Shown in pieces: positions 6,263 through 14,645 of a stretch of DNA of 21,985 nt; within the stretch, counting starts at the first letter, position 1; every line of letters begins with the position of its first letter. Origin of the DNA: PALSA-1355 sp031400775 (GTDB taxonomy: Bacteria; Planctomycetota; Planctomycetia; Pirellulales; PALSA-1355); assembly GCA_031400775.1 (NCBI GenBank), contig JANNQN010000202.1, forward strand, positions 1 through 21,985, in the 5' to 3' direction. The notes below the pieces were generated by a model that ran no database searches, was not told where the DNA came from, and saw only the letters and a list, made by a program, of their open reading frames with translations. The position numbers and the translations under genes are program-made.

Positions 6263-8311
6263 ATGTCGAGCCGTCTTGTGTCGAGCCGTGTCACGACAAG
6301 TATTCAATTGACCTGCGCAGCCTGCCTCTGCTGGCTGGCGTGCCTGCCCGCGATGGCCCAGCAAGCCGACGTGCTGGCGCCGGGCGAGAACCTGGTGGTC
6401 GAGGGCTTGCCGCCGATCTCCGCGGCCATGGCCGAACGAGCCGGCCGCTACACCGAATTTCGCTCGGCCGACCTGCTGGACTGGCATCCCACGCGGCGCG
6501 AGATCCTGATCGGCACCCGCTTTGCCGACACGGTGCAAATTCACCACGTGGCCAGCCCGCTGGGCGATCGCCGGCAGTTGACCTTCTTTCCCGACCGGGT
6601 CTCGGGCGCCTCGTACCGGCCGAAAGAAGGCAATTTCTTCATCCTCAGCAAGGACCGAGGGGGCAACGAGTTCTTCCAGTTTTATCGCTTCGACCCGGCC
6701 AGCGGCGAATCGACCCTGATCACTGACGGCAAGTCGCGAAACACGGGCGGACATTGGTCCAATGCCGGCGACCGCATTGCCTATGGCTCGACCCGCCGCA
6801 ACCGGGCCGACGTCGATACATATCTCATGAACCCCGCTGAACCCAAAAGCGACAAACTGCTGAGCGAAAATCAAGGGGGCGGTTGGGGCGTGGCCGACTG
6901 GTCTCCGGGCGACAAACAGCTACTTGTGGCGGAATACGTCTCGATCAACGAAAGTTACCTGTGGCTGTTTGACACCTCGACCGGTCAGAAAACGCTCGTC
7001 ACGCCCAAGGGCAGCGCCGAGAAAATCGCCTACGCGCCGGTCGCTTTCAGCAAGGACGGAAAAGGCATCTACGTCATCACCGATCGCGACAGCGAATTCG
7101 CCCGCCTGGCCTTTGTCGATTTGCAGTCGAAGCAGCACGCCTATCTCACCGAGGACATTCCCTGGGATGTCGAGAACGCGAAGCTGAGCTTCGACGGCAA
7201 GCGCGTCGCCTTCGTCACGAATGAAAACGGCATCAGCCGCTTGCGTTTGCTCGACACGGCCACGCGCAAGCAACTGCCGGCGCCCGAGCTTCCGACCGGA
7301 GTGATCGGCAGCGTGCAATGGCGCGAGAACAATCGCGAACTGGGGTTCGTCGTCACGTCGGCGCGCAGTCCGGCCGACGTTTACTCGCTCGACGTGGAGA
7401 GCGGCAAAGTCGAGCGCTGGACCGCCAGCGAGACGGGCGGTTTGAACGCCGGCGAATTCATCGAGCCCAAGCTGGTGCGCTGGAAGAGCTTCGACGATCG
7501 CGAGATCTCCGGCTTTTTGTACAACCCGCCGGCGCGGTTTACCGGCAAGCGTCCGGTCATCATCAACATCCACGGCGGGCCCGAGGGACAATCGCGCCCG
7601 ATTTTCCTGGGTCGGAATAATTACTTCTTGAACGAGATGGGAATCGCGATCCTGTATCCGAACATTCGCGGCTCCTCCGGTTACGGCAAATCCTATCTCA
7701 AGCTCGATAACGGGTTTCTGCGCGAGGATTCGTACAAAGACATCGGCGCGCTCTTGGACTGGCTCAAAACGCGCGACGACCTGGATGCCTCGCGCGTGAT
7801 GGTCACCGGCGGCAGCTACGGCGGGCACATGACGCTGGCCGTGGCGACGCGCTACAACGATCGGATTCGCTGTTCGCTCGATGTGGTGGGGATCTCGAAC
7901 CTGGTGACGTTTCTGGAACGCACCGAAAGTTATCGCCGCGACTTGCGGCGAGTGGAGTACGGCGACGAACGCGATCCCAAGATGCGAGAATTCCTCGAAA
8001 AGATCGCTCCCTTGAATCACTCAGCCGACATCAAAAAGCCGCTGTTCGTCGTGCAGGGCAAGAACGATCCGCGCGTCCCGCTCAGCGAATCGCAGCAGAT
8101 GATCGAAACGGTGCGAAAGGGCAACACGCCCGTCTGGTACTTGATGGCCGAGGATGAAGGCCACGGGTTTGCGAAAAAGAAGAATGCCGATTTTCAGTTT
8201 TACGCCACGATCGAGTTCGTGCAGAAATTCCTGCTGGATGAGGGCAAGGGGCGAGCCGAACGTTCGCGCTCCCAGGGCCTGATAACCCAGAAATCAACCA
8301 ATGGAGGCTGA
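6263..8311 (+). CDS. S9 family peptidase (prolyl oligopeptidase type), exported
   Basis: A 682-residue serine peptidase of the S9 (prolyl oligopeptidase / dipeptidyl or acylaminoacyl peptidase) family, probably periplasmic. A seven-bladed beta-propeller (about residues 55-400, TolB/WD40-like repeats such as HWSNAGDRIAYGS) gates a C-terminal alpha/beta hydrolase (about 430-680). The triad is visible: S518 in GGSYGG, D602 in GKNDPRVP and H634 in DEGHGF. NIHGGPEGQ marks the oxyanion region. I chose the ATG at 6263 because a strong GGGAGGA lies eight bases upstream and a signal peptide follows (hydrophobic LTCAACLCWLACLP, cleavage near AMA-QQA). The next gene starts four bases after the stop, indicating co-transcription. 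S9 subfamily and substrate are not resolved. Confidence 0.92.
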   Translation: MSSRLVSSRVTTSIQLTCAACLCWLACLPAMAQQADVLAPGENLVVEGLPPISAAMAERAGRYTEFRSADLLDWHPTRREILIGTRFADTVQIHHVASPLGDRRQLTFFPDRVSGASYRPKEGNFFILSKDRGGNEFFQFYRFDPASGESTLITDGKSRNTGGHWSNAGDRIAYGSTRRNRADVDTYLMNPAEPKSDKLLSENQGGGWGVADWSPGDKQLLVAEYVSINESYLWLFDTSTGQKTLVTPKGSAEKIAYAPVAFSKDGKGIYVITDRDSEFARLAFVDLQSKQHAYLTEDIPWDVENAKLSFDGKRVAFVTNENGISRLRLLDTATRKQLPAPELPTGVIGSVQWRENNRELGFVVTSARSPADVYSLDVESGKVERWTASETGGLNAGEFIEPKLVRWKSFDDREISGFLYNPPARFTGKRPVIINIHGGPEGQSRPIFLGRNNYFLNEMGIAILYPNIRGSSGYGKSYLKLDNGFLREDSYKDIGALLDWLKTRDDLDASRVMVTGGSYGGHMTLAVATRYNDRIRCSLDVVGISNLVTFLERTESYRRDLRRVEYGDERDPKMREFLEKIAPLNHSADIKKPLFVVQGKNDPRVPLSESQQMIETVRKGNTPVWYLMAEDEGHGFAKKKNADFQFYATIEFVQKFLLDEGKGRAERSRSQGLITQKSTNGG

Positions 8312-8315
8312 AGCC

Positions 8316-9644
8316 ATGTCCAACACCGATCGCCGTGAGTTTCTGAAGCGCACCGGCCAGGGAACCGTCGCGGCCACGATGCTGGCCGTCGGCAGCGCCG
8401 TGCGCGCCGCCGATGCAAACGAGCGCCTGGTCGTGGGGGTGATCGGCCCTGGCGGCATGGGAAGCAATCACGTCAATCTGCTGGCCAAGAACAAGCAGAT
8501 CCAATTGGCCTATATGTGCGACGTCGACGAGACGCGCCTGGCGGCGGCCGTGGCTACTGCGGAAAAACTAAGCGGCACGGCGCCCAAGGCGGTCAAGGAC
8601 ATGCGCCGCGTGCTCGACGACAAGTCGGTCGATGCCGTGTGGATCGCCACGCCCGACCATTGGCACGGCCCAGCCACGATCCTGGCTTGCGACGCCGGCA
8701 AGCACGTCTACGTCGAAAAACCTTGTGCGCACAATATTCGCGAAGGCCGGCTGATGATCGAGGCGGCCCGCCGCAACAAGCGCGTGGTGCAGGTGGGCAC
8801 GCAAAGCCGCTCCACGGCACACGTTCGCCAGGCGATGGAAAAACTGCACGGCGGCGCCATCGGCGACGTGCTGGTCTCGAAAGCCTGGAACAGCCAGCGG
8901 CGCGGATCGATCGGCCGGGCCAAGCCCAGCGATCCGCCGTCGACGCTGGACTACGACCTGTGGCTTGGTCCCGCGCCCGAGGTGCCCTATCAGTCGAATT
9001 TGCTGCCCGGCATCTGGCGCTGGTGGCACGACTTCGGCGCGGGCGACATGGGCAACGACGGCGTGCATGACATCGACATCGCCTGTTGGGGGCTGGGCGT
9101 CGACACGCATCCCTCGAGCGTCGTGGCGTTGGGCGGCAAGTATTTCTTCGACGACGATCAGCAGTTCCCCGACACGCAATACGTCGTGTTCGAGTATCCG
9201 GGCGACGGAAAAGTCGGCCACAAGCGGCAACTCATTTTCGAGCAGCGGATCTGGTCTCCCTACGTGCAAGAGGGTTATGAGAACGGCAATGCATTCTACG
9301 GCACACAGGGCATGATGTTGTTGGGCAAGCGGGGCGGCTACAAGACATTCGGCCCACGCAACAAGCTGATCGAAGAAGTGACGACCGGCGAGCCCGACCT
9401 GGCCGCCCACCATCAGGACTTTATCGAGTGCGTGCGCACAGGCGGGCGTTCACACGCCGATATTGAGATCAATCACCGTTCGAGCGCCCTTTGCCACTTG
9501 GGCAATATCGCCACGCGCGTGGCCGGTCCGATTCAGTTCGACCCGCAAAGTGAGCGGATCACGAACAATCCGGACGCCGCCAGCCTGGTTCGGCGAAAGT
9601 ATCGTGAAGGCCACTGGGCCGTGCCACGTGGAGTGGAAGCCTAA
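8316..9644 (+). CDS. Gfo/Idh/MocA family oxidoreductase with Tat signal
   Basis: A 442-residue NAD(P)-dependent dehydrogenase of the Gfo/Idh/MocA family, which usually acts on sugars, inositols or sugar derivatives. It opens with a twin-arginine motif (DRREFLK, residues 5-11) and a hydrophobic stretch ending near VRAAD, so export in folded form with bound cofactor is expected. The Rossmann loop is GPGGMG at 44-49 and the strand-2 acid is around D69/D71. The family EKP motif is at 134-136, and the catalytic-region GVHDIDIACWG carries H251. Planctomycete genomes hold many such paralogues. The ATG at 8316 has GGAGG (8303-8307) eight bases upstream, inside the end of the preceding gene; an earlier ATG at 8301 would overlap that site. 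Substrate unknown. Confidence 0.92.
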   Translation: MSNTDRREFLKRTGQGTVAATMLAVGSAVRAADANERLVVGVIGPGGMGSNHVNLLAKNKQIQLAYMCDVDETRLAAAVATAEKLSGTAPKAVKDMRRVLDDKSVDAVWIATPDHWHGPATILACDAGKHVYVEKPCAHNIREGRLMIEAARRNKRVVQVGTQSRSTAHVRQAMEKLHGGAIGDVLVSKAWNSQRRGSIGRAKPSDPPSTLDYDLWLGPAPEVPYQSNLLPGIWRWWHDFGAGDMGNDGVHDIDIACWGLGVDTHPSSVVALGGKYFFDDDQQFPDTQYVVFEYPGDGKVGHKRQLIFEQRIWSPYVQEGYENGNAFYGTQGMMLLGKRGGYKTFGPRNKLIEEVTTGEPDLAAHHQDFIECVRTGGRSHADIEINHRSSALCHLGNIATRVAGPIQFDPQSERITNNPDAASLVRRKYREGHWAVPRGVEA

Positions 9645-9663
9645 GCCCCCGCGGCGTAAGATG

Positions 9664-9703
9664 GACGGATGCGTGCCGCTCACTTGAGCAGCACCAATCC
9701 GTC
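9664..9703 (+). terminator. Imperfect long hairpin between the Gfo/Idh gene and the phosphodiesterase gene
   Basis: Outer 7-bp arms GACGGAT (9664-9670) and ATCCGTC (9697-9703) pair exactly. After a 3x3 internal loop, TGC pairs with GCA. After one mismatch, GCTC pairs with GAGC around the loop ACTT. A T-rich stretch follows about a dozen bases later (9711-9728), with no tight U-tract. It could end the S9-Gfo transcript or structure the next gene's leader. Confidence 0.4.
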
Positions 9704-9744
9704 GTCGCCAAATTGTCTTGCTATTTTCCGCTGAGGATTCTTGA

Positions 9745-10791
9745 ATGGGGCTCTTGCGCTGCGGCTGTGTCGCGATGTTGTTGATATTCGCGACGGCCAA
9801 TCGGCTGTGGGCGGCGGGCGACGCCGAATATGTGATTCACGTGAGCGTCGACGGCATGGGGTCCAGCTACTTGCAGGCCCTGATCGACGCCGGGCAAGTG
9901 CCCACGTTCAAGCGACTTCAGTCCGAGGGCGCTTGGACCAACAATGCCCGCACCGATTTCGACTACACGATCACGCTGCCGAATCACACCTGCATGGTCA
10001 CGGGCCGTCCGGTGAAAGATCGCTCTGCCAATCCGGCGGCCGTGGCGGGGCACACCTGGACGATCAATTCCGATCCGCGCGACAAGACCTTGCACAACAA
10101 TCGCCATGACTACGTGAAGAGTACGTTCGACGTGGCGCACGACAACGGCCTGCGGACCAGCATGTTCGCGTCGAAGAGCAAATTCGTGCTCTACGACCAG
10201 TCGTACGATGGTCGCAACGGCGCGCCCGACACGGTTGGCGCCGACAACGGTCGCGACAAGATCGATCTGTACGTCAAGGATGGCAATTCGGCCGCGCTGA
10301 CCGACCGCTTCATTGCCGAGATGAAGGACAATCCATTCAACTATAGTTTCGTTCACTTTCACGACACCGACTCGGCCGGCCATGCCCGCACTTGGGGGAG
10401 CCCCGAATACATCGAGGCGCTCGTGAAGGTTGACGGCTATCTGGGCCGCATTTGCGAACTGGTAATCAGCGATGAACGATTCAAAGGCAAGAGTGCGATC
10501 ATCATCTCGGCCGACCACGGCGGCAAAGGATTGGATCACGGCTTCAACACCAATCCGCTCAATTACACGATTCCGTTTTACGTCTGGGGCGCTGGCGTTG
10601 GCACGGGCGACTTGTACGCGCTGAATTCGTCGTCGCGCGTCGATCCAAACACGACCCGGCCCGACTACGTCGACCCCCATCATCAGCCGATTCGCAACGG
10701 CGACGGCGCAAACCTCGCCTTGAAACTGCTCGGTCTGGGCGCCGTGCCCGATTCCTCCATCAATGCCTCGCAGGACCTGAGCGTGCGCTAG
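9745..10791 (+). CDS. Alkaline phosphatase-fold phosphodiesterase/nucleotide pyrophosphatase-like protein
   Basis: A 348-residue exported metallohydrolase of the type I phosphodiesterase/nucleotide pyrophosphatase branch of the alkaline phosphatase superfamily. Its two-metal site is visible: D36 (SVDGMG), nucleophile T77 (TITLPNH), D210 and H214 (DTDSAGH), D258 and H259 (SADHGG), and H266 (DHGF). A signal peptide covers about residues 1-24 (VAMLLIFATANRLWAA). The ATG at 9745 has GAGGA seven bases upstream. It is the first gene of a close-packed run of four. The C-terminal part (residues about 300-348, with HHQPIRNGDGANLAL) matches the usual end of planctomycete members. Whether the substrate is a nucleotide, lipid head group or phosphonate cannot be read from the sequence. 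Confidence 0.88.
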   Translation: MGLLRCGCVAMLLIFATANRLWAAGDAEYVIHVSVDGMGSSYLQALIDAGQVPTFKRLQSEGAWTNNARTDFDYTITLPNHTCMVTGRPVKDRSANPAAVAGHTWTINSDPRDKTLHNNRHDYVKSTFDVAHDNGLRTSMFASKSKFVLYDQSYDGRNGAPDTVGADNGRDKIDLYVKDGNSAALTDRFIAEMKDNPFNYSFVHFHDTDSAGHARTWGSPEYIEALVKVDGYLGRICELVISDERFKGKSAIIISADHGGKGLDHGFNTNPLNYTIPFYVWGAGVGTGDLYALNSSSRVDPNTTRPDYVDPHHQPIRNGDGANLALKLLGLGAVPDSSINASQDLSVR

Positions 10792-10809
10792 CGCGCGTTG
10801 AATCGCCAT

Positions 10810-12234
10810 ATGAACTGCACTCGCAACCCGCTTGCCGCGCCCGTCCTGGCGATTGTTTTTTTCTCTTGGTGCGCTGGCGTCGCAGTTGCCCAATCGCCGG
10901 TCTATTTTCGGCACGACGGCGGGCTGGCCGCAAACGACGAGCAGGCGTTGCCAACCGCGTGGGACGGCGAGCATCTGGCTTGGAAGGCCGATCTGCCGCC
11001 GGGGCAGTCGACGCCCACGATCATCGGTAACCGGATTTTTCTGACGGCGCACGAAGATCGTGAGTTGATCACGATGTGCCTCGATCGAACCGACGGCAAG
11101 GTGCTCTGGAAGCAGAGCGTTCGCGCCGACCAACTTGAGAAGGTCCACGGCGAAGGCAGTCCCGCGGCCGCCAGCGTCGCCTGCGACGGCCAGCGAGTAG
11201 TCTCGTTCTTTGGCAGCTTTGGTCTACTGTGTTACGGCCTGGATGGCACGCCGCTTTGGTCGAAAAAGTTGGGGCCGTTTCGCGATGAGTTCGGTTCGGC
11301 CAGCTCGCCCATCCTGGTCGACGGAAAAGTGATTCTCAACGAGGATCACGACCGCGACAGCTTTCTGTTGGCCGTGCGGCAGGACGACGGACAAACTTTG
11401 TGGCAAACGCCGCGCGACGGGTTCACCCGCAGTTATTCGACCCCCGTGGTGTGGGAAGTCGACGGCAAGAAGCAGCTCATCGTCTCGGGCGCGCTGCAAC
11501 TGATTGGCTACGATCTGGCCGATGGCCGCCAGCTCTGGTCGCTCGATGGCTTTGCGCGAATTGTCAACACCACGCCGACCAAATCGAACGGCACGCTCTA
11601 TATCTGCACCTGGTCGCCAGGAGGCGATACCGACGCTCGGATAGCCATGGAGCCCTGGGCCACGGCGCTGGGGCTGTGGGACAAGAACAAAAACGAGAAG
11701 CTGGAGAACACCGAATTGCCGCTCGGCGAGGTCCGCACGCGGTTTTATCGCATCGATCTCGACAGCGACCAGGCGCTCGACGAGCCCGAGTGGAATCAAT
11801 ACGCGCGGATCTTTGAATTGGCGCAAAATACGTTAGTCGCGCTGCGGCCGGCGGAGCAGGGGGGTGCGCCGCGGGTCGTGTGGGAATACAAGCGCGGACT
11901 GCCCTACGTCGCCAGCCCCTTGGTCTACCGAGGCAATGTGTATTTGGTCAAGGATGGCGGCATCGCGACGATCCTCGAAGCCGAGACCGGCAAGCTGGTC
12001 AAGCAGGGAAGGGCCCGCGGCGAGGGCAACTTCTATGCTTCGCCCGTCGGCGGCGATGGCAAGATCATCGTGGCCAGCGGCGGCGGCGTGGTGACGATGA
12101 TCGAAGCCGGACGGCAACTCGAGATCGTTTCCTCGCACGACTTCGGCGAGCGAATCGCGGCGACGCCAGTCATTGCCGATGGCCGGATCTACATCCGCAC
12201 GGAAAAAGCGATCTATTGCTTTGCCAAACCTTAG
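10810..12234 (+). CDS. PQQ-binding-like beta-propeller protein with embedded EF-hand pair
   Basis: A 474-residue exported beta-propeller made of PQQ-type repeats. Repeated strands end in motifs such as GKVLWKQ, GTPLWSKK, GQTLWQT and GRQLWSL. Residues 1-28 form a signal peptide (VLAIVFFSWCAGVAVA). Two canonical 12-residue EF-hand loops interrupt the propeller at 291-302 (DKNKNEKLENTE) and 316-327 (DLDSDQALDEPE), with acidic or Asn ligands at positions 1, 3 and 5 and Glu at 12. Calcium binding is therefore likely. No full set of PQQ-dehydrogenase catalytic residues is evident, so this may be a scaffold and not an enzyme. The start is uncertain: I chose ATG 10810, with in-frame TTG 10798 as the alternative, and neither has a clear Shine-Dalgarno site. 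It follows the phosphodiesterase gene by 18 bases. Confidence 0.85.
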   Translation: MNCTRNPLAAPVLAIVFFSWCAGVAVAQSPVYFRHDGGLAANDEQALPTAWDGEHLAWKADLPPGQSTPTIIGNRIFLTAHEDRELITMCLDRTDGKVLWKQSVRADQLEKVHGEGSPAAASVACDGQRVVSFFGSFGLLCYGLDGTPLWSKKLGPFRDEFGSASSPILVDGKVILNEDHDRDSFLLAVRQDDGQTLWQTPRDGFTRSYSTPVVWEVDGKKQLIVSGALQLIGYDLADGRQLWSLDGFARIVNTTPTKSNGTLYICTWSPGGDTDARIAMEPWATALGLWDKNKNEKLENTELPLGEVRTRFYRIDLDSDQALDEPEWNQYARIFELAQNTLVALRPAEQGGAPRVVWEYKRGLPYVASPLVYRGNVYLVKDGGIATILEAETGKLVKQGRARGEGNFYASPVGGDGKIIVASGGGVVTMIEAGRQLEIVSSHDFGERIAATPVIADGRIYIRTEKAIYCFAKP

Positions 12235-12255
12235 CGTTCGCCGCTCGGCAACATC

Positions 12256-13614
12256 ATGCCCACGATCGAAGACGCCTTTCGAGCGGCGCTAGGCCAGCAC
12301 CAGGCGGGGCGGTTGGATGCGGCTGAAACGATCTATCGGCAGATTCTCGAAGTCGTGCCGACCCATGCCCCCGCGCTGCACCTGTTGGGCGTGATCGCAT
12401 TGCAGTCCGCTCGCCCGCAGGAGGCGATCTCCCTGATTCAACGGGCCGTGGCGATTGATTCGCTGCAACCCGGGTTTCACTCCAACCTGGGCGAGGCACA
12501 CCGCGCGCTCGGTCAACTGCCCGAGGCGGTCGCCTGTTATCGGCAGGCGCTGACGCTCGCGCCGGATTTTTCTGAAGCGCACAACAACCTTGCCTTGGCG
12601 CTGCAAATTCAGGGCCAGTTCGCGGCAGCGCGGGATCACTTCGAGCAGGCCTTGCGGATTGTTGCCGACTACGTCGAGGCTCACTACAATCTGGGCCGAC
12701 TGCTGTTACTGCAAGGCGATTACCAGCGCGGATGGCAGGAATATGGCTGGCGGATGCGGATGCGGGGCCACCCCAGCCAGAATATGCCAGCGCCCGAGTG
12801 GGCTGGCGAGCCGGATGGACAGCGTCGGCTCTTACTCTACGCCGAACAAGGTTTGGGCGATACGCTGCAATTCGTGCGCTATCTACCGCTGGTATGCGCG
12901 CGCGTGCCGAACGTAACGACCGTCGTCCCGCGCGCCCTGCTGCCGATTCTCACCAGCTCGGGTTTCACCGATCTTATTGCCCAGGATGAGCCGCCGCCGG
13001 TCGCCGATTGGCAATGCTCGTTGGCCAGCCTGCCGAAGGTGTTCGAGACTCGCGCTGACACGATTCCCGCGACGACGCCCTATCTGCACGCCGATCCGCG
13101 CCTGATCGAGAAATGGCAAGCCCGCCTGGAGGCTGTTGAGGGCCTCAAGGTCGGCATCGCCTGGCAAGGGAATCCGGCTTTTTACTCCGACCGCTTTCGT
13201 TCGATCTCGCTGGCCGAGTTTGCTCCACTGGCCAAAGTTCCCGGCGTGCGGCTGATCCGGCTGCAACAGAAAGGTAATGCCGAAGCAGAGCCTGCCGAGA
13301 GTGACCAGTTGCAAATGATCTCCTGGGATTCGGAGATGGATGCGGCCGGCAACGAGTTCATGGACACTGCCACGATCATGGCCTCGCTCGATCTGGTGAT
13401 CACGTCCGATACTTCGATTGCGCACCTGGCCGGCGCGTTGGGAGTGCCCGTGTGGGTCGCGCTGAGCCTGGCGCCGGATTGGCGATGGCTGCTGGCGCGC
13501 GACGACAGTCCCTGGTATCCGAGCATGCGCCTGTTTCGGCAGACGCGGCTGGCAGACTGGTCGGATGTGTTCGAGCGGACGGCGCGGGAACTTGAAAGTC
13601 GCTCGAAGGAATAA
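12256..13614 (+). CDS. TPR repeat - glycosyltransferase family 9-like fusion protein
   Basis: A 452-residue protein without a signal peptide. The N-terminus has four or five tetratricopeptide repeats (about residues 4-37, 38-71, 72-105, 106-139 and a partial 140-164), with the usual spacing of small and aromatic residues (AETIYRQILEVVP, AVACYRQALTLAP). Residues about 185-445 form a GT-B-like glycosyltransferase domain related to heptosyltransferase/GT9 and O-GlcNAc-transferase-type proteins. It is marked by LLYAEQGLGDTLQFVRYLP, GIAWQGNP and the donor-site motif TSDTSIAHLAGALGVPVW near 383-400. It probably transfers a sugar to a protein or envelope glycan, with TPRs holding a partner. The donor and acceptor are unknown. 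The gene begins 21 bases after the propeller gene without a clear ribosome-binding site. Confidence 0.85.
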   Translation: MPTIEDAFRAALGQHQAGRLDAAETIYRQILEVVPTHAPALHLLGVIALQSARPQEAISLIQRAVAIDSLQPGFHSNLGEAHRALGQLPEAVACYRQALTLAPDFSEAHNNLALALQIQGQFAAARDHFEQALRIVADYVEAHYNLGRLLLLQGDYQRGWQEYGWRMRMRGHPSQNMPAPEWAGEPDGQRRLLLYAEQGLGDTLQFVRYLPLVCARVPNVTTVVPRALLPILTSSGFTDLIAQDEPPPVADWQCSLASLPKVFETRADTIPATTPYLHADPRLIEKWQARLEAVEGLKVGIAWQGNPAFYSDRFRSISLAEFAPLAKVPGVRLIRLQQKGNAEAEPAESDQLQMISWDSEMDAAGNEFMDTATIMASLDLVITSDTSIAHLAGALGVPVWVALSLAPDWRWLLARDDSPWYPSMRLFRQTRLADWSDVFERTARELESRSKE

Positions 13615-13631
13615 CCGTGAGGTGTAGACCG

Positions 13632-14645
13632 ATGCAAAAGCTTGATGTGCGGAAGCTCGTGGCTTGGACATTTTGTCTGTTCGCTGCGACGTTTACGCCC
13701 GCGTTCCTGCCGGCGGCAGAGGCCGACAGCGGACCTGCGACGGCCGAAGCACGCAAGCCGGCCAACGACGCCGAACTGCGATATTGGCTGGAGAACATGC
13801 TCTGGCACCACGGCTTCTCGCGCGACGAGATCGCAATCGCCACGGGACTGTCACAACAAGAGATTACCGCAGCGATCGAGCGCTTCGAGATCACGCCGGA
13901 TCGCAGACCGCGTCGCCGCGACGGCGATCCCCTCCGCGTGCTGCCGTATCCCGGCGGGCGGCATCCTCGGATCGGCTTTCTCGACGGCGCGATCCGCCCG
14001 CAGCGCGAAACCAAGATCAGCATCTTCACGCCCTGGGATGAGCAGAGTTACGTCGTGGCCGACATTCCCGAGGCGATCTGGTCGAACCTGGGCCTGACGT
14101 ATTTGGCGCATACGCATGTGCCCACGGTCTGGACCAGGCAAAACGTGGAGCTGGACAAACTGGAGTGGAATCGCCGCGCCGACGGCACGTTGGACTTCGA
14201 GCGCAAGCTACCCAATGGGATTCGTTTCGGGACCAAGGTGGTTCCGAAGCCGGAAGCCGTGCGGATGGAAATGTGGTTGACTAACGGCACTGGGCAAACG
14301 CTCTCCGACTTGCGGGTGCAGAATTGCGTGATGCTCAAGGGAGCCGCCGGCTTCAACGATCAGACGGCCGACAACAAGGTGTTTGCGTCGCCCTATGTTG
14401 CCTGTCGCGATCGCGACGGGCGGCGGTGGATCATCACCGCCTGGGAACCGTGCCATCGAGCGTGGTCCAATCCACCCTGTCCATGCTTGCACTCCGACCC
14501 CAAGTTTCCCGATTGTGCGGCCGGAGAAACGCAGCGTCTTCGCGGCTGGCTTTCGTTCTTCGAAGGGGCCGACGTGCGGGCCGAGATGCGCCGTATCGAC
14601 GCACTTGGCTGGCGCGCTAGCGGCGAAAAAGAGCGAACCCCGTAG
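13632..14645 (+). CDS. Exported protein of unknown function with HTH-like segment and Cys/His cluster
   Basis: A 337-residue protein I cannot place in a named family. A signal peptide occupies about residues 1-30 (AWTFCLFAATFTPAFLPAA). Residues 50-86 form helices resembling a helix-turn-helix (GFSRDEIAIATGLSQQEI), which is odd for an exported protein. The remainder (100-310) is predicted beta-rich. It has a conserved-looking stretch around PYPGGRHPRIGFLDGAIRP (105-123) and a cluster C274, H275, C283, C285, H287 and C295 that could bind metal or form disulfides. I chose the ATG at 13632 because GAGGTG lies seven bases upstream; a GTG at 13617 is the alternative. It follows the TPR-glycosyltransferase by 17 bases and ends the run. 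Coding is secure; function is open. Confidence 0.8.
   Translation: MQKLDVRKLVAWTFCLFAATFTPAFLPAAEADSGPATAEARKPANDAELRYWLENMLWHHGFSRDEIAIATGLSQQEITAAIERFEITPDRRPRRRDGDPLRVLPYPGGRHPRIGFLDGAIRPQRETKISIFTPWDEQSYVVADIPEAIWSNLGLTYLAHTHVPTVWTRQNVELDKLEWNRRADGTLDFERKLPNGIRFGTKVVPKPEAVRMEMWLTNGTGQTLSDLRVQNCVMLKGAAGFNDQTADNKVFASPYVACRDRDGRRWIITAWEPCHRAWSNPPCPCLHSDPKFPDCAAGETQRLRGWLSFFEGADVRAEMRRIDALGWRASGEKERTP

Noticed and set aside
5945..6874. Open frame of 309 codons on the minus strand across the divergent region
   Set aside because: It would cover the ceramidase promoter and the N-terminus of the S9 peptidase; no domain or good start signal.
6920..8020. Open frame of 366 codons on the minus strand inside the S9 peptidase gene
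   Set aside because: Antisense shadow of a well-supported gene, with no recognisable domain or ribosome-binding site.
9721..11148. Long open frame of 475 codons on the minus strand
   Set aside because: It runs antisense to the phosphodiesterase and propeller genes, whose motifs are clear. Its translation is Arg/Val/Gly-rich without domains, as expected for a shadow frame in high-GC DNA.
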